A DNA stretch of 64,000 nt, taken from assembly GCF_001642995.1 (NCBI RefSeq), contig NZ_LOHS01000141.1, positions 1 through 64,000 on the forward strand, given 5' to 3'. The first letter of the stretch is position 1, and every line of letters starts with the position of its first letter. The translations under genes were made by a program, and so were the position numbers. Under the pieces are notes generated by a model, which did not search any database, was not told the origin of the DNA, and worked only from the letters and a program-made list of their open reading frames with translations. Source of the stretch: Streptomyces jeddahensis. Its GTDB lineage: Bacteria; Actinomycetota; Actinomycetes; Streptomycetales; Streptomycetaceae. This document shows, piece by piece, positions 15,138 to 24,067 of this stretch.

Positions 15138-16640
15138 TCAGTCGAAGTAGTCGGGTTGTGTCTGGACGTTGAGTTCGCCGAGACGGACCTTCTTCGCCGG
15201 GTCGGTCCTCCTGTCGCTGATCTTCAGGACGTCGAGGCCCTTGGCGATGTCGTTCGAGTAGATGTAGCCGTTGTAGTAGTACGCCGACCAGGATCCGCCG
15301 GTGGTGATCGCGTCCGTGGTGAGCGGGCCGCGCTCGAAGTAGGCGATCTCCTTCGGCTTCGCGGAGTCGGTGAAGTCCCAGACCGAGACGCCGCCCTGGT
15401 ACCACGCCTGGACCATCAGGTCCTTGCCCTTGACCGGGATGATCGAGCCGTTGTGGGCCACGCAGTTCTCGGTGTCGGCCTGGTGGCGCGGGATCTTGAA
15501 GTAGCTGCGGAAGACCAGCTTGCTGTCGTCGCCCTTGCCGACGATGTCGTAGATGCCGTCGGCGCCCCGGTTCGGGCCGATGGCCTCGCTGCAGGTGGCC
15601 CCGCTGCCGCCGCCCAGCTCGTCGGTGAAGACGACCTTGTCGGCGGTCTGGTTGAAGGTCGCCGAGTGCCAGAACGCGAAGTTGACGTTGTCCTGGACCT
15701 GGTCGATGACCTTCGGGTGTTCCGGGTCCTCGATGGAGAACAGGATGCCGTCACCCATGCACGCACCGGCCGCGAGGTCCTTCGAGGGCAGGACGGTGAT
15801 GTCGTGGCAGCCCGTGGTCTTGGAGACGCCGGGGTTGGTGGGCCCGCCCGGATTGCCGCCGCCGTCGGGGCCCTCGCCCGGGAAGAGCACGGGGAAGTTC
15901 ACGACCGCGGCCTTCTCGGGCGCGCTCCGCGGCACCTTGATGACGGAGATGCCGTCGTGCGGCGGCTGGCAGTCGGGGAACGTCGCGCTCGGCGAGTACG
16001 AGGAGACGTAGACGTAGACGTTCTTGCGCTCGGGCACCAGCGTGTGGGTGTGCGAGCCGCATGCGGTCTCGACGGCGGCGACGTACTTCGGGTTGGCCTT
16101 GTCGCTGATGTCGAAGACCTTCATGCCCTCCCAGGACGACTTCTCGGTCGCGGGCTGCGTGGTGCTGCTGCAGGAGTTGTCGCTGCGCGAGGAGTCGGTG
16201 GACAGGAAGAGCAGGTTCCCGGACACGGAGATGTCGTTCTGCGAGCCGGGGCACAGCACCTGGGAGACCGTCTTCGGGGCCTTCGGGTTGCTGATGTCGA
16301 AGATGCGGAAGCCGTCGTAGTTGCCGGCGAACGCGTACTTGCCCTGGAAGGCCAGGTCCGAGTTCGTGCCCGGCAGGGCGTCCTTGGGGATGTTGACGAG
16401 GTGTTCGATGTTGTCGGAGTGGACGATCTCGTCCTGCCCGGGTATCTCGCCGCTCGCGATGGCCGCCTTGGTGTCGGCGGCCTCGCTCTTCGACACCCTT
16501 TCAGGCGCGGCCGGGGCATCGCCGGGGTCGGGCGTCGCAGCCGCGGGTCCGGCCGTGAGCAGCGCGCCGAGGAGACCTGCCGCGGCTGCGGCAACTCCCA
16601 GGCGTCTGCGTCGGGTTCGGGGGTCGTTCAACAGGGTCAC
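15138..16640 (-). CDS. LVIVD repeat-containing secreted protein (beta-propeller)
   Basis: A 500-residue exported protein. The signal peptide runs MTLLNDPRTRRRRLG, a hydrophobic alanine-leucine stretch and AAA at about residue 35; the RRRR start could suit the Tat route. The mature part has repeats such as YAFAGNYDGFRIFDI, LLFLSTDSS, GMKVFDISDKANPKYV and GGVSVWDFTDSAKP, typical of LVIVD seven-bladed propellers. There are several cysteines. The GTG start at 16640 has GGAGG upstream. It is divergent from a DUF305 lipoprotein gene, a pairing recurrent in actinobacteria. Confidence 0.88.
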   Translation of the reverse strand: MTLLNDPRTRRRRLGVAAAAAGLLGALLTAGPAAATPDPGDAPAAPERVSKSEAADTKAAIASGEIPGQDEIVHSDNIEHLVNIPKDALPGTNSDLAFQGKYAFAGNYDGFRIFDISNPKAPKTVSQVLCPGSQNDISVSGNLLFLSTDSSRSDNSCSSTTQPATEKSSWEGMKVFDISDKANPKYVAAVETACGSHTHTLVPERKNVYVYVSSYSPSATFPDCQPPHDGISVIKVPRSAPEKAAVVNFPVLFPGEGPDGGGNPGGPTNPGVSKTTGCHDITVLPSKDLAAGACMGDGILFSIEDPEHPKVIDQVQDNVNFAFWHSATFNQTADKVVFTDELGGGSGATCSEAIGPNRGADGIYDIVGKGDDSKLVFRSYFKIPRHQADTENCVAHNGSIIPVKGKDLMVQAWYQGGVSVWDFTDSAKPKEIAYFERGPLTTDAITTGGSWSAYYYNGYIYSNDIAKGLDVLKISDRRTDPAKKVRLGELNVQTQPDYFD

Positions 16641-16657
16641 TGCTTCCTCCCTAGTTG

Positions 16658-16675
16658 CCGTTCACGGGTGAACGG
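16658..16675. promoter_or_regulatory. Perfect 18-bp palindrome in the LVIVD gene leader
   Basis: CCGTTCAC-GG-GTGAACGG is a perfect inverted repeat 17-35 nt upstream of the GTG start. It could be an operator or, in the RNA, a hairpin just before the ribosome site. Confidence 0.55.
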
Positions 16676-16720
16676 TTCAGGCACCCCCGCAGTATCGTCT
16701 TCATCATGCACAGATCAACA

Positions 16721-16735
16721 GAGTGCAATGCACTC
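16721..16735. promoter_or_regulatory. Perfect 15-bp palindrome between divergent LVIVD and DUF305 genes
   Basis: GAGTGCA-A-TGCACTC lies near the middle of the 183-bp divergent promoter region, just upstream of a minus-strand TTGATC...GATACT promoter candidate. It could control both genes. Confidence 0.5.
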
Positions 16736-16823
16736 GTAACGAAATTTCTTGATCGCCAGTGCTCGGAAGCGTGCTAGGACGGACTTCGGTTTGCCAACTC
16801 ACCGTGCGCCACAGGAGGTTGCC

Positions 16824-17504
16824 GTGTTTTTTCGCCGTATGTCGTCCTTGCGCACTGCCGTTGTCGCGGTCTCTCTGACGATGGCCGTCGTCGCGCTCGG
16901 CGGCTGCGACTCCGGCTCGTCCGACGAGGGCTCGGCGAAGGGCGCCGGGAAGCCCTCGGCCGGCCCCTCGGTCATCGCCCCCGGGAAGCCGGGCGAGGCC
17001 GCCGAGACGCTGTCCGCCGCGGACGCCGCGAAGAAGAACGGATCCGACGACGCCCCGAACTCGGCCGACTTCACCTACGTCCAGATGATGATCACGCACC
17101 ACGAACAGGCCCTCGAGATGACCGCCCTCGCGCCCACACGCGCCGCATCGTCGCAGGTGAAAGGCCTCGCGAGCCGGATTGCCGCGGGCCAGGCGCCGGA
17201 GATCAACGCCATGAAGGGCTGGCTCAAGACCAACGGCGGCTCGGACCAGCCACAGGATCAGGGTCATGACCATGCCGCCATGCCGGGCATGGCCACCCAA
17301 GCGCAGATGAAGGAGTTGCGCGCGGCGAAGGGCAAGGAGTTCGACGAGCTCTTCCTCAAGCTGATGATCACGCACCACGACGGCGCGGTGGCGATGGCCA
17401 CGGACCTGCTCGCGCAGGGCAACAACATCCAGATCGAAGAGATGGCAAATGATGTGATCGCACAGCAGACCAGCGAGATCAACCGGATGCGTGAACTGAT
17501 CTGA
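16824..17504 (+). CDS. DUF305 domain-containing lipoprotein
   Basis: A 226-residue exported lipoprotein. The signal peptide ends in the lipobox VALGGC, giving a lipidated cysteine near residue 25. The DUF305 core has two repeated histidine motifs, MMITHHEQALEM and LMITHHDGAVAM, and a middle stretch rich in His and Met (GHDHAAMPGMAT) that could bind copper or other metals. The GTG start at 16824 has AGGAGG six bases upstream. It is divergent from the LVIVD gene, and a second DUF305 gene lies at 30506 beside the copper genes. Confidence 0.92.
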   Translation: MFFRRMSSLRTAVVAVSLTMAVVALGGCDSGSSDEGSAKGAGKPSAGPSVIAPGKPGEAAETLSAADAAKKNGSDDAPNSADFTYVQMMITHHEQALEMTALAPTRAASSQVKGLASRIAAGQAPEINAMKGWLKTNGGSDQPQDQGHDHAAMPGMATQAQMKELRAAKGKEFDELFLKLMITHHDGAVAMATDLLAQGNNIQIEEMANDVIAQQTSEINRMRELI

Positions 17505-17622
17505 TCCGCACTCGCCGGAGTGCGGCGCACCTCCCCTCGGGCGTGCCGCGGTGCAATGCTGGAGGTACGCGCAGTCACCTCACCGATGAGGTGCCCCCTG
17601 CCCCTCGTGGAAGGAGCTCCGC

Positions 17623-18972
17623 GTGCTCCAGGTCGCTGTGGTCGGCTCGGGCCCGAGCGGGGTCTACACCGCGCAGAGCCTCATCCAGCAGAGCCAGGTG
17701 CCCGACGTCCGGGTGGACGTGCTGGACCGCCTGCCGTGTCCGTACGGCCTCGTGCGCTATGGCGTCGCCCCCGACCACGAGAAGATCAAGTCCCTGCAGA
17801 ACAACCTGCGGACCGTTCTCGAGGACGACCGCGTGCGGTTCCTCGGCGGGCTCGAGGTGGGCCCGGCCGGGGTGACCCCCGCGCGGCTGCGGGAGCTCTA
17901 TCACGCGGTGGTCTACTGCGTGGGCGCCGCGACGGACCGCAGGCTGGGCGTGCCGGGCGAGGAGCTGCCCGGGAGCTGGTCGGCTACGGAGTTCGTCTCC
18001 TGGTACAGCGCGCACCCGGACACCACGACCGACGGTTTCGTGGCGGGCGCGCAGTCTGCTGTCGTCATCGGTGTCGGGAACGTCGCCGTGGACGTCACCC
18101 GCATCCTGGCCCGCGGCGCCGACGAACTGCGGCCGACCGACATGCCCGAGGCCGCGCTGCGGGCACTGGGCGCCAGCCGCGTACGCGACATCGCGATGGT
18201 GGGACGGCGCGGCCCGTCCCAGGCCAAGTTCACGACCAAGGAGCTGCGCGAGCTCGGGGCCCTCCCGGACGCCAACGTCGTCGTGGACCCCGAGGAACTC
18301 GCGCTCGACCCGGCGTACACCGATCCCTCCGGGCTGCCCGCCGCGAACCGGCGCAACATCGAGGTGCTGCGCGGCTGGGCCGAACGGCCTCCGCAGGGGC
18401 GCGCCCGCCGGATCCACCTGCGCTTCTTCCTGCGCCCCGTGGAGCTCCTCGAGTCAGCGGGACGGGTCGGTGCGGTGCGTTTCGAGCGCACGCTGCCGGA
18501 CGGGCTGGGCGGTGTGCGGGGCACGGGCCGGTACGAGGACATCGAGGCGCAGCTGGTTCTGCGCTCCGTCGGCTACCGCGGAGTGCCGTTGGACGGGCTG
18601 CCGTTCGACTCCGCGCGAGGCACCGTGCCGCATACGGCCGGACGTGTCCTGCGCGACGGCCAGGTGTCGCCCGGTGAGTACGTCGCCGGCTGGATCAAGC
18701 GTGGCCCGACCGGCGTCATCGGCACGAACCGCCCCTGCGCCAAGGAGACGGTGACCTCGTTGCTCGAGGACGCGCCCGCCCTTGCCGGACGGGGCGAGCT
18801 GCCCGATCCGCTGGACGCTCTGCGGGCCGGTGGCCTGCAGCCGGTCGAGTGGTCCGGATGGCGGGCCATCGAACGGGCGGAGGCCGAGCTCGGCGCCTCA
18901 CTGGGACGCGGGCCCGTGAAGATTCCTGACTGGGAGTCACTGCTGGAGGCCGCGCGGGCGGTTGTGCGGTAG
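17623..18972 (+). CDS. Ferredoxin--NADP+ reductase, FprA type
   Basis: A 449-residue flavoenzyme of the adrenodoxin-reductase family, which moves electrons between NADPH and ferredoxin, often to feed P450s. The FAD site is VAVVGSGPSGVYTAQSL, CPYGLVRYGVAPDH follows, the NADP site is VVIGVGNVAVDVTRIL, and the C-terminal GWIKRGPTGVIGTNR matches the conserved substrate region. The start is GTG at 17623 with GGAAGGAG upstream. No ferredoxin or P450 gene adjoins it here. Confidence 0.92.
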   Translation: MLQVAVVGSGPSGVYTAQSLIQQSQVPDVRVDVLDRLPCPYGLVRYGVAPDHEKIKSLQNNLRTVLEDDRVRFLGGLEVGPAGVTPARLRELYHAVVYCVGAATDRRLGVPGEELPGSWSATEFVSWYSAHPDTTTDGFVAGAQSAVVIGVGNVAVDVTRILARGADELRPTDMPEAALRALGASRVRDIAMVGRRGPSQAKFTTKELRELGALPDANVVVDPEELALDPAYTDPSGLPAANRRNIEVLRGWAERPPQGRARRIHLRFFLRPVELLESAGRVGAVRFERTLPDGLGGVRGTGRYEDIEAQLVLRSVGYRGVPLDGLPFDSARGTVPHTAGRVLRDGQVSPGEYVAGWIKRGPTGVIGTNRPCAKETVTSLLEDAPALAGRGELPDPLDALRAGGLQPVEWSGWRAIERAEAELGASLGRGPVKIPDWESLLEAARAVVR

Positions 18973-19040
18973 CGCGGGAGCCTCCCCGGCCGCTACCTGC
19001 TCGGGTCGTTCGCGGCATCGTTCACGCCTGTTTTCCTCTC

Positions 19041-19073
19041 CCGCCCGCCTGAAGGCCCTATCAGGTCGGGCGG
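19041..19073 (+). terminator. Terminator hairpin after ferredoxin reductase gene
   Basis: CCGCCCGCCTGA pairs with TCAGG(T)CGGGCGG, a 12-bp stem with a single bulged T and a 8-nt loop, about 70 nt after the stop codon. Confidence 0.6.
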
Positions 19074-19113
19074 CGCCTGGCTGTCCCGATACAGCTCGGC
19101 AACATGCGCGTAA

Positions 19114-19128
19114 TCAACAAACTGTTGA
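19114..19128. promoter_or_regulatory. Palindrome upstream of NCS2 permease gene
   Basis: TCAACA-AAC-TGTTGA is a perfect inverted repeat 60-74 nt upstream of the permease start, in an AT-rich stretch. Its place fits an operator for a purine- or urate-responsive regulator, but no such regulator gene is in the window. Confidence 0.5.
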
Positions 19129-19187
19129 AGCGGTCTAGGGTCACGTGCTATTCAATTCCCCCGCATCCTCCTGCCTTTGGAGTGCCC

Positions 19188-20573
19188 ATGGCGTCCACAG
19201 CACCCGTGCATCCCGTCGACGAGGTCCCACCCGTCCGCCAACTCGCCGCCTTCGGGCTCCAGCACGTCCTCGCGATGTATGCGGGCGCAGTCGCCGTGCC
19301 GCTGATCGTGGGCGGTGCGATGAAACTGCCGCCTGCGGATCTGGCGTATCTGATCACCGCGGATCTGCTGCTGTGCGGCATAGCCACGCTCATCCAGTGC
19401 GTGGGCTTCTGGCGCTTCGGTGTGCGTCTGCCGATCATGCAGGGATGCACGTTCGCGGCCGTGTCGCCGATGGTGCTCATCGGCACCACGGGCGGCGGGC
19501 TGCCCGCGATCTACGGGTCCGTGATCGTCTGCGGCCTCGCGATCATCCTGCTCGCGCCCGTCTTCGGAAGGCTCCTGCGGTTCTTCCCGCCGCTGGTCAC
19601 CGGCACGGTGATCCTGATCATCGGCGTCTCGCTGCTGCCCGTGGCGGGCAACTGGGCCGCGGGCGGCGTGGGCGCGAAGGACTTCGGCGAGCCGAAGAAC
19701 CTGGCGCTCGCGGCCTTCGTGCTGGTCGTGGTCCTCGGTGTGCAGCGGTTCGCGCCCGCCTTCCTGAGCCGGATCGCGGTCCTGATCGGCATCGCCGTCG
19801 GTCTGGCGGTCGCGGTGCCCTTCGGCTTCACGGACTTCGGCGGGGTCGGGGACGCCGACTGGGTCGGGATCAGCACACCGTTCCACTTCGGCGCCCCCAC
19901 TTTCGAGGCGTCGGCGATCGTCTCGATGCTGGTCGTCGGGCTCGTGACGATGACCGAGACCACCGGTGACTTCATCGCGGTCGGCGAGATGACCGACCGG
20001 AAGGTCCAGCCGCGCACGCTCGCCGACGGGCTGCGCGCCGACGGACTGTCGACGGTCCTCGGCGGTGTCTTCAACACCTTCCCGTACACGGCGTTCGCAC
20101 AGAACGTGGGCCTCGTCGGCATGACGCGGGTACGCAGCCGCTGGGTGGTCGCCGCCGCGGGCGGCATCCTCGTCCTGCTCGGGCTGCTGCCCAAGCTGGG
20201 CGCGGTGGTCGCGGCGATTCCGGCGCCGGTGCTGGGCGGCGCGGGTCTGGTGATGTTCGGGACGGTCGCGGCGAGCGGTCTGCGCACGCTGGCCCAGGTG
20301 GACTTCAAGGGCAACCACAATCTGACCGTCGTGGCGGTGTCGGTCGCGGTGGGCATGCTGCCGGTCGGCGTCCCGGACATCTACGCGCAGTTCCCCCACT
20401 GGTTCCAGACGGTGATGGACAGCGGTATCAGCGCCGGGTGCGTCACGGCGATCGTGCTGAACCTGCTGTTCAACCACGTCGGCGGGAGTGTGCCGGAGAA
20501 GGCGTCTGCAGACGCGGGTAGCGGGTCGGGGACAGGTTCCGGGGGCGCCGGGCGAGAGCCGGTGGAGGCGTAG
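19188..20573 (+). CDS. NCS2 family nucleobase:cation symporter (xanthine/urate permease-like)
   Basis: A 461-residue membrane transporter with about 12-14 hydrophobic helices. The NCS2 signature QNVGLVGMTRVRSR is present, along with the substrate-site region VTMTETTGDFIAVGE. These features are nearest to the xanthine/uric acid branch; uracil remains possible. The start is ATG 19188 with GGAG seven bases upstream. The C-terminal 30 residues are a flexible Gly/Ser tail. The gene stands alone between two hairpins. Confidence 0.9.
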   Translation: MASTAPVHPVDEVPPVRQLAAFGLQHVLAMYAGAVAVPLIVGGAMKLPPADLAYLITADLLLCGIATLIQCVGFWRFGVRLPIMQGCTFAAVSPMVLIGTTGGGLPAIYGSVIVCGLAIILLAPVFGRLLRFFPPLVTGTVILIIGVSLLPVAGNWAAGGVGAKDFGEPKNLALAAFVLVVVLGVQRFAPAFLSRIAVLIGIAVGLAVAVPFGFTDFGGVGDADWVGISTPFHFGAPTFEASAIVSMLVVGLVTMTETTGDFIAVGEMTDRKVQPRTLADGLRADGLSTVLGGVFNTFPYTAFAQNVGLVGMTRVRSRWVVAAAGGILVLLGLLPKLGAVVAAIPAPVLGGAGLVMFGTVAASGLRTLAQVDFKGNHNLTVVAVSVAVGMLPVGVPDIYAQFPHWFQTVMDSGISAGCVTAIVLNLLFNHVGGSVPEKASADAGSGSGTGSGGAGREPVEA

Positions 20574-20609
20574 GTCCGCGCGGCCCTGGTCGTTCCGGCC
20601 CCATGGCCG

Positions 20610-20656
20610 GTCCCGCGGCCGGTCCCGCTCGCCGGAGTGGCGAGCGGCCGCGGGAC
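20610..20656 (+). terminator. Terminator hairpin after the permease gene
   Basis: GTCCCGCGGCC...GCTCGCC pairs with GGCGAGC...GGCCGCGGGAC around a 5-nt loop, giving about 18 bp of stem with one internal bulge of about 6 nt. Confidence 0.6.
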
Positions 20657-20730
20657 GGGATTGCGGGCGGCGGATGGCAGAGACTGCTGTCAGCCGTTCC
20701 CACCCGTCCCGCAGAGGGAGTTCACGGAGC

Positions 20731-21927
20731 ATGATCCAGCCCGCCCCCGTCCCCGACTCCTCTCCCGAGGCCCCGGTCATCGTCGGCGATGTCGCCGGTT
20801 CCTTCCCGTGGGGTGTTCTCCACGAACGGCACCCGGCGCTCATCGAACGCGTCCGGCGGGCCACGCCCTATCCGCCCGAGCTCCACAAGGCCCTCGACGA
20901 CCTCCTGCGGGAGACCGGCGAGGGCGGGGTGATCAAGCCGCTGGACGACTCCGAACCCGGCGCCGCGCAGTGGAAGCTGTGGGGCGAGGGCCATGTCGGC
21001 CGCCGCTGGGCGGATGTGCCGTTCCTGTGGGCCGAGAGCTTCTTCTACCGCAAGCTGCTGGCCGCGCTGGGCTACTTCGTACCGGGTCCCTGGCAGGGGA
21101 TCGATCCCTTCGCGCCGTTCAAGAACGCCGAGCTCACCAGCGCCGAGGTGGACGAGGAACTGTCCGCCCTCGACCGGATCCCACAGCTCACTGCCGACGA
21201 GCGGGACGTCACGCTGCTGCATGCTGCGCTGTGGGGCAACCGCGCCGATCTCGGATTCCGGATCTCGGCGGGCGAGAGCGGGCTCGGCGACCGTGTGACC
21301 GGACTCGTCGTGGACGACACACAGGCGTTCTGGCAGCTGCTGGGGTCCGGCTCGCCCGGCAGGGTCTGCCTGGTGGCCGACAACGCCGGACCCGAGCTGC
21401 TGCCGGATCTGGTACTCGCCGACCACCTGATCACCACGGGCCGGGCCTCGTCCGTGGCCCTGCACCTCAAGCCGTATCCCTACTACGTGTCCGACGCGAC
21501 GACGACCGACGTGCTCGCATGCCTGGCACGCATGACGGCAGCGGCCGGATACGCGTCCGAGATCGGTCACCGGCTGCGGGAGGCGGTCACCGACGGCCGA
21601 CTCGCCCTCCTCGCGCATCCGTTCTCGTGCGCGCCCCTTCCGTACGCCGAGATGCCCGCGGACCTCCGGCGGGACTTCGCCTTGGCCAAGGTGACGGTGA
21701 TGAAGGGCGACCTCAACTACCGTCGGCTGGTCGGCGACCGGCACTGGCCGGCCACCACCCCTTTCGCCGACGTCACCGCCCACTTCCCCGGCCCGGTCGC
21801 CGCGCTGCGCACGCTGAAGTCGGACGTTGCCACGGGGCTGACGGCGGCCACACTGGCGCAACTCGACGGCAGCGGGGCGCCTTGGCGCACCAGCGGTACG
21901 CATGCGCTCGTCCAGGTGCGGGCGTGA
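20731..21927 (+). CDS. ARMT1/DUF89-like damage-control phosphatase family protein
   Basis: A 398-residue protein of the DUF89 (damage-control phosphatase) superfamily. The metal-site signatures VADNAGPELLPDLVLADHL and KGDLNYRRLVGDRHW are clear. In eukaryotes such enzymes are metal-dependent phosphatases acting on damaged phosphometabolites such as sugar phosphates. The actinobacterial substrate is not known. It is cytoplasmic, with no signal sequence. The start at 20731 follows a GAGGGAG. The 3' end, including the stop codon, is repeated in tandem just after the gene. Confidence 0.88.
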   Translation: MIQPAPVPDSSPEAPVIVGDVAGSFPWGVLHERHPALIERVRRATPYPPELHKALDDLLRETGEGGVIKPLDDSEPGAAQWKLWGEGHVGRRWADVPFLWAESFFYRKLLAALGYFVPGPWQGIDPFAPFKNAELTSAEVDEELSALDRIPQLTADERDVTLLHAALWGNRADLGFRISAGESGLGDRVTGLVVDDTQAFWQLLGSGSPGRVCLVADNAGPELLPDLVLADHLITTGRASSVALHLKPYPYYVSDATTTDVLACLARMTAAAGYASEIGHRLREAVTDGRLALLAHPFSCAPLPYAEMPADLRRDFALAKVTVMKGDLNYRRLVGDRHWPATTPFADVTAHFPGPVAALRTLKSDVATGLTAATLAQLDGSGAPWRTSGTHALVQVRA

Positions 21928-21999
21928 CCGGCTACGGGTCAGGTGCGGACTTGACCGGCTGCCGGTCAGGTGCGGGCGTGATCGGTGCGGGTACCGGCG
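21925..21999. repeat. Tandem repeat duplicating the gene 3' end and its stop codon
   Basis: Two 27-bp units (21925-21951 and 21952-21978) and a 21-bp variant (21979-21999) follow one another, each starting with TGA. The last codons of the phosphatase gene (GGTGCGGGCG before TGA) match the end of each unit. All units are multiples of three, so TGA recurs in frame at 21925, 21952, 21979 and 22000. Confidence 0.8.
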
Positions 22000-22152
22000 T
22001 GACCGTCCGGCCGCCGCACCCGCTCCCGCCGGCCCGCCGCACCCGACATCCCGGTCCTGACCTGCGGAAACAGCGCGTGAGGGGATGACTGTCAGTGGTG
22101 AGGTGCAGACTGGCCCGTAGCTGAGACAACGACGTCCCGGAGGTGGTCTGGC

Positions 22153-23238
22153 ATGACCGACGTGCTTCTCACCGTAGGCACACGCAAGGGTCTTTTCATC
22201 GGGCGGCGGCGCGGCGGCGCCTGGGAGTTCGACGACAGTCCGTACTTCAACGCGCAGGCGGTCTATTCGATCGCGATCGACACGCGTGGGCCGGTGCCGC
22301 GCCTGCTGGTCGGCGGGGACAGTTCCCACTGGGGCCCGTCTGTCTTCCACTCCGACGACCTTGGCGCGACCTGGACCGAGCCCACCCGGCCCGCCATCAA
22401 GTTCCCACCGGACACGGGGGCTTCACTGGAGCGGGTGTGGCAACTCCATCCGGCGGTCGCCGAGCCGGACGTGGTGTACGCGGGCACGGAACCGGCAGCG
22501 CTGTACCGCTCGGAGGACCGGGGCGAGACATTCGAGCTGGTCCGGCCGCTGTGGGAGCACCCCACGCGGTCGAAGTGGGCGCCGGGAGGAGGCGGCGAGG
22601 GGCTGCACACCGTGGTCACCGATCCGCGAGACGCGCGCGCCGTGACGGTCGCGGTCTCCGCGGCCGGCGTCTTCCGCACGCAGGACGGAGGCGAGAGCTG
22701 GGCGCCGTCCAACTCCGGTGTGTCCGCCGTGTTCCTTCCGGACCCCAACCCCGAGTTCGGCCAGTGCGTGCACAAGATCGCGCAGGACGCGGCCGACCCG
22801 GACCGGCTGTATCTGCAGAACCACTGGGGGGTGTACCGCAGCGACGACGCGGGCGCGCACTGGTCCGACATCGGCGAGGGCCTCCCGTCCACCTTCGGCT
22901 TCGCAGCGGTGGCCCACCCGCACCGCGCGGACACGGCGTACGTCTTCCCGATCAACGCCGACGTGGATCGCGTGCCCGCCGACCGTCGCTGTCGGGTCTA
23001 CCGCACGGCCGACGCCGGCAAGAACTGGGAGCCGCTCTCCGCCGGGCTGCCCGAAGGCGACCACTACGGCGTGGTGCTGCGGGACGCCATGTGCACGGAC
23101 GGCGCGGACCCGGCGGGCATCTACTTCGGCAATCGCAACGGGGAGGTGTACGCATCCGCCGACGACGGCGACAGCTGGCGGCAGTTGGCCTCACATCTGC
23201 CGGATGTGCTGTGCGTACGGGCAGCGGTCATCGGGTGA
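22153..23238 (+). CDS. BNR/sialidase-like beta-propeller protein
   Basis: A 361-residue soluble propeller built of BNR/Asp-box-type repeats (FHSDDLGATWTE, YRSEDRGETFE, FRTQDGGESWAP, YRSDDAGAHWSD, YRTADAGKNWEP, YASADDGDSWRQ). The same fold is found in sialidases and plant photosystem assembly factors. No catalytic sialidase Arg triad can be identified, so an enzymatic role is unproven. There is no signal peptide, which implies a cytoplasmic location. The start ATG at 22153 follows CGGAGGTGG. Confidence 0.87.
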   Translation: MTDVLLTVGTRKGLFIGRRRGGAWEFDDSPYFNAQAVYSIAIDTRGPVPRLLVGGDSSHWGPSVFHSDDLGATWTEPTRPAIKFPPDTGASLERVWQLHPAVAEPDVVYAGTEPAALYRSEDRGETFELVRPLWEHPTRSKWAPGGGGEGLHTVVTDPRDARAVTVAVSAAGVFRTQDGGESWAPSNSGVSAVFLPDPNPEFGQCVHKIAQDAADPDRLYLQNHWGVYRSDDAGAHWSDIGEGLPSTFGFAAVAHPHRADTAYVFPINADVDRVPADRRCRVYRTADAGKNWEPLSAGLPEGDHYGVVLRDAMCTDGADPAGIYFGNRNGEVYASADDGDSWRQLASHLPDVLCVRAAVIG

Positions 23239-23389
23239 TCACTCGTGCGGGTATGACACGGTGAACGGCGGAAGGTCACGCCGTGTACGGCGGGGTCCCG
23301 CCCGTGCCGGTGTGACCGGTCCTCGGCGTCGTGCCTGCTCGTAGCCTGCGCGTACGGCCTTGGTCGGGGCGCCAGTAGAGTGACGCCCC

Positions 23390-24067
23390 GTGGCATCACG
23401 ACCCTTGCATGAAATCGTCGAGGCGGGCTGGGCGAAGGCGCTGGAACCCGTAGCCGGACGGATCGCCGCGATGGGCGACTTCCTGCGCGCGGAAATCGCC
23501 GCGGGGCGCACCTATCTGCCGGCCGGAGCGAACGTGCTGCGCGCCTTCCAGCAGCCCTTCGACGACGTACGCGTCCTGATCGTCGGGCAGGATCCCTACC
23601 CGACGCCGGGACACGCCGTGGGGCTGTCGTTCTCCGTTGCGGCGGAGGTGCGGCCGCTGCCGGGCAGCCTGATCAACATCTTCCGGGAGCTGGGGACCGA
23701 TCTCGGGGTGCCGCAGCCGTCGAGCGGCGATCTGACGCCGTGGACACGCCAGGGTGTGCTGCTGCTCAACAGGGCGCTGACCACGGCGCCGCGCCGTCCC
23801 GGTGCGCACCGGGGCAAGGGATGGGAGGAGGTCACGGAGCAGGCGATCCGGGCGCTGGCGGCGCGCGGTCGGCCGCTGGTGTCGATCCTGTGGGGGCGCG
23901 ACGCCCGCAATCTGCGGCCGCTGCTCGGGGATCTGCCGTCGGTGGAGTCCGCGCACCCCTCCCCCATGTCGGCGGACCGCGGTTTCTTCGGCTCGCGCCC
24001 CTTCAGCCGCGCGAACGAACTGCTGGTGCGGCAGGGCGCACAGCCGGTGGACTGGCGGCTGCCGTGA
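23390..24067 (+). CDS. ung: Uracil-DNA glycosylase
   Basis: A 225-residue family-1 glycosylase that removes uracil from DNA in base-excision repair. The water-activating motif is GQDPYPTPGHA (D68), the uracil-binding LLLN follows at about 124-127, and the Leu-loop region is HPSPMSA (H189). The length matches the family. The start is GTG at 23390, positioned about 20 residues before the first conserved helix. The last codons overlap the following kinase gene as GTGA, so they are co-translated. Confidence 0.96.
   Translation: MASRPLHEIVEAGWAKALEPVAGRIAAMGDFLRAEIAAGRTYLPAGANVLRAFQQPFDDVRVLIVGQDPYPTPGHAVGLSFSVAAEVRPLPGSLINIFRELGTDLGVPQPSSGDLTPWTRQGVLLLNRALTTAPRRPGAHRGKGWEEVTEQAIRALAARGRPLVSILWGRDARNLRPLLGDLPSVESAHPSPMSADRGFFGSRPFSRANELLVRQGAQPVDWRLP

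Noticed and set aside
19131..19140. Half DasR-like site (CGGTCTAGGG) before the permease gene
   Set aside because: Only one half matches and the palindrome is broken, unlike the full core at 27425-27434.
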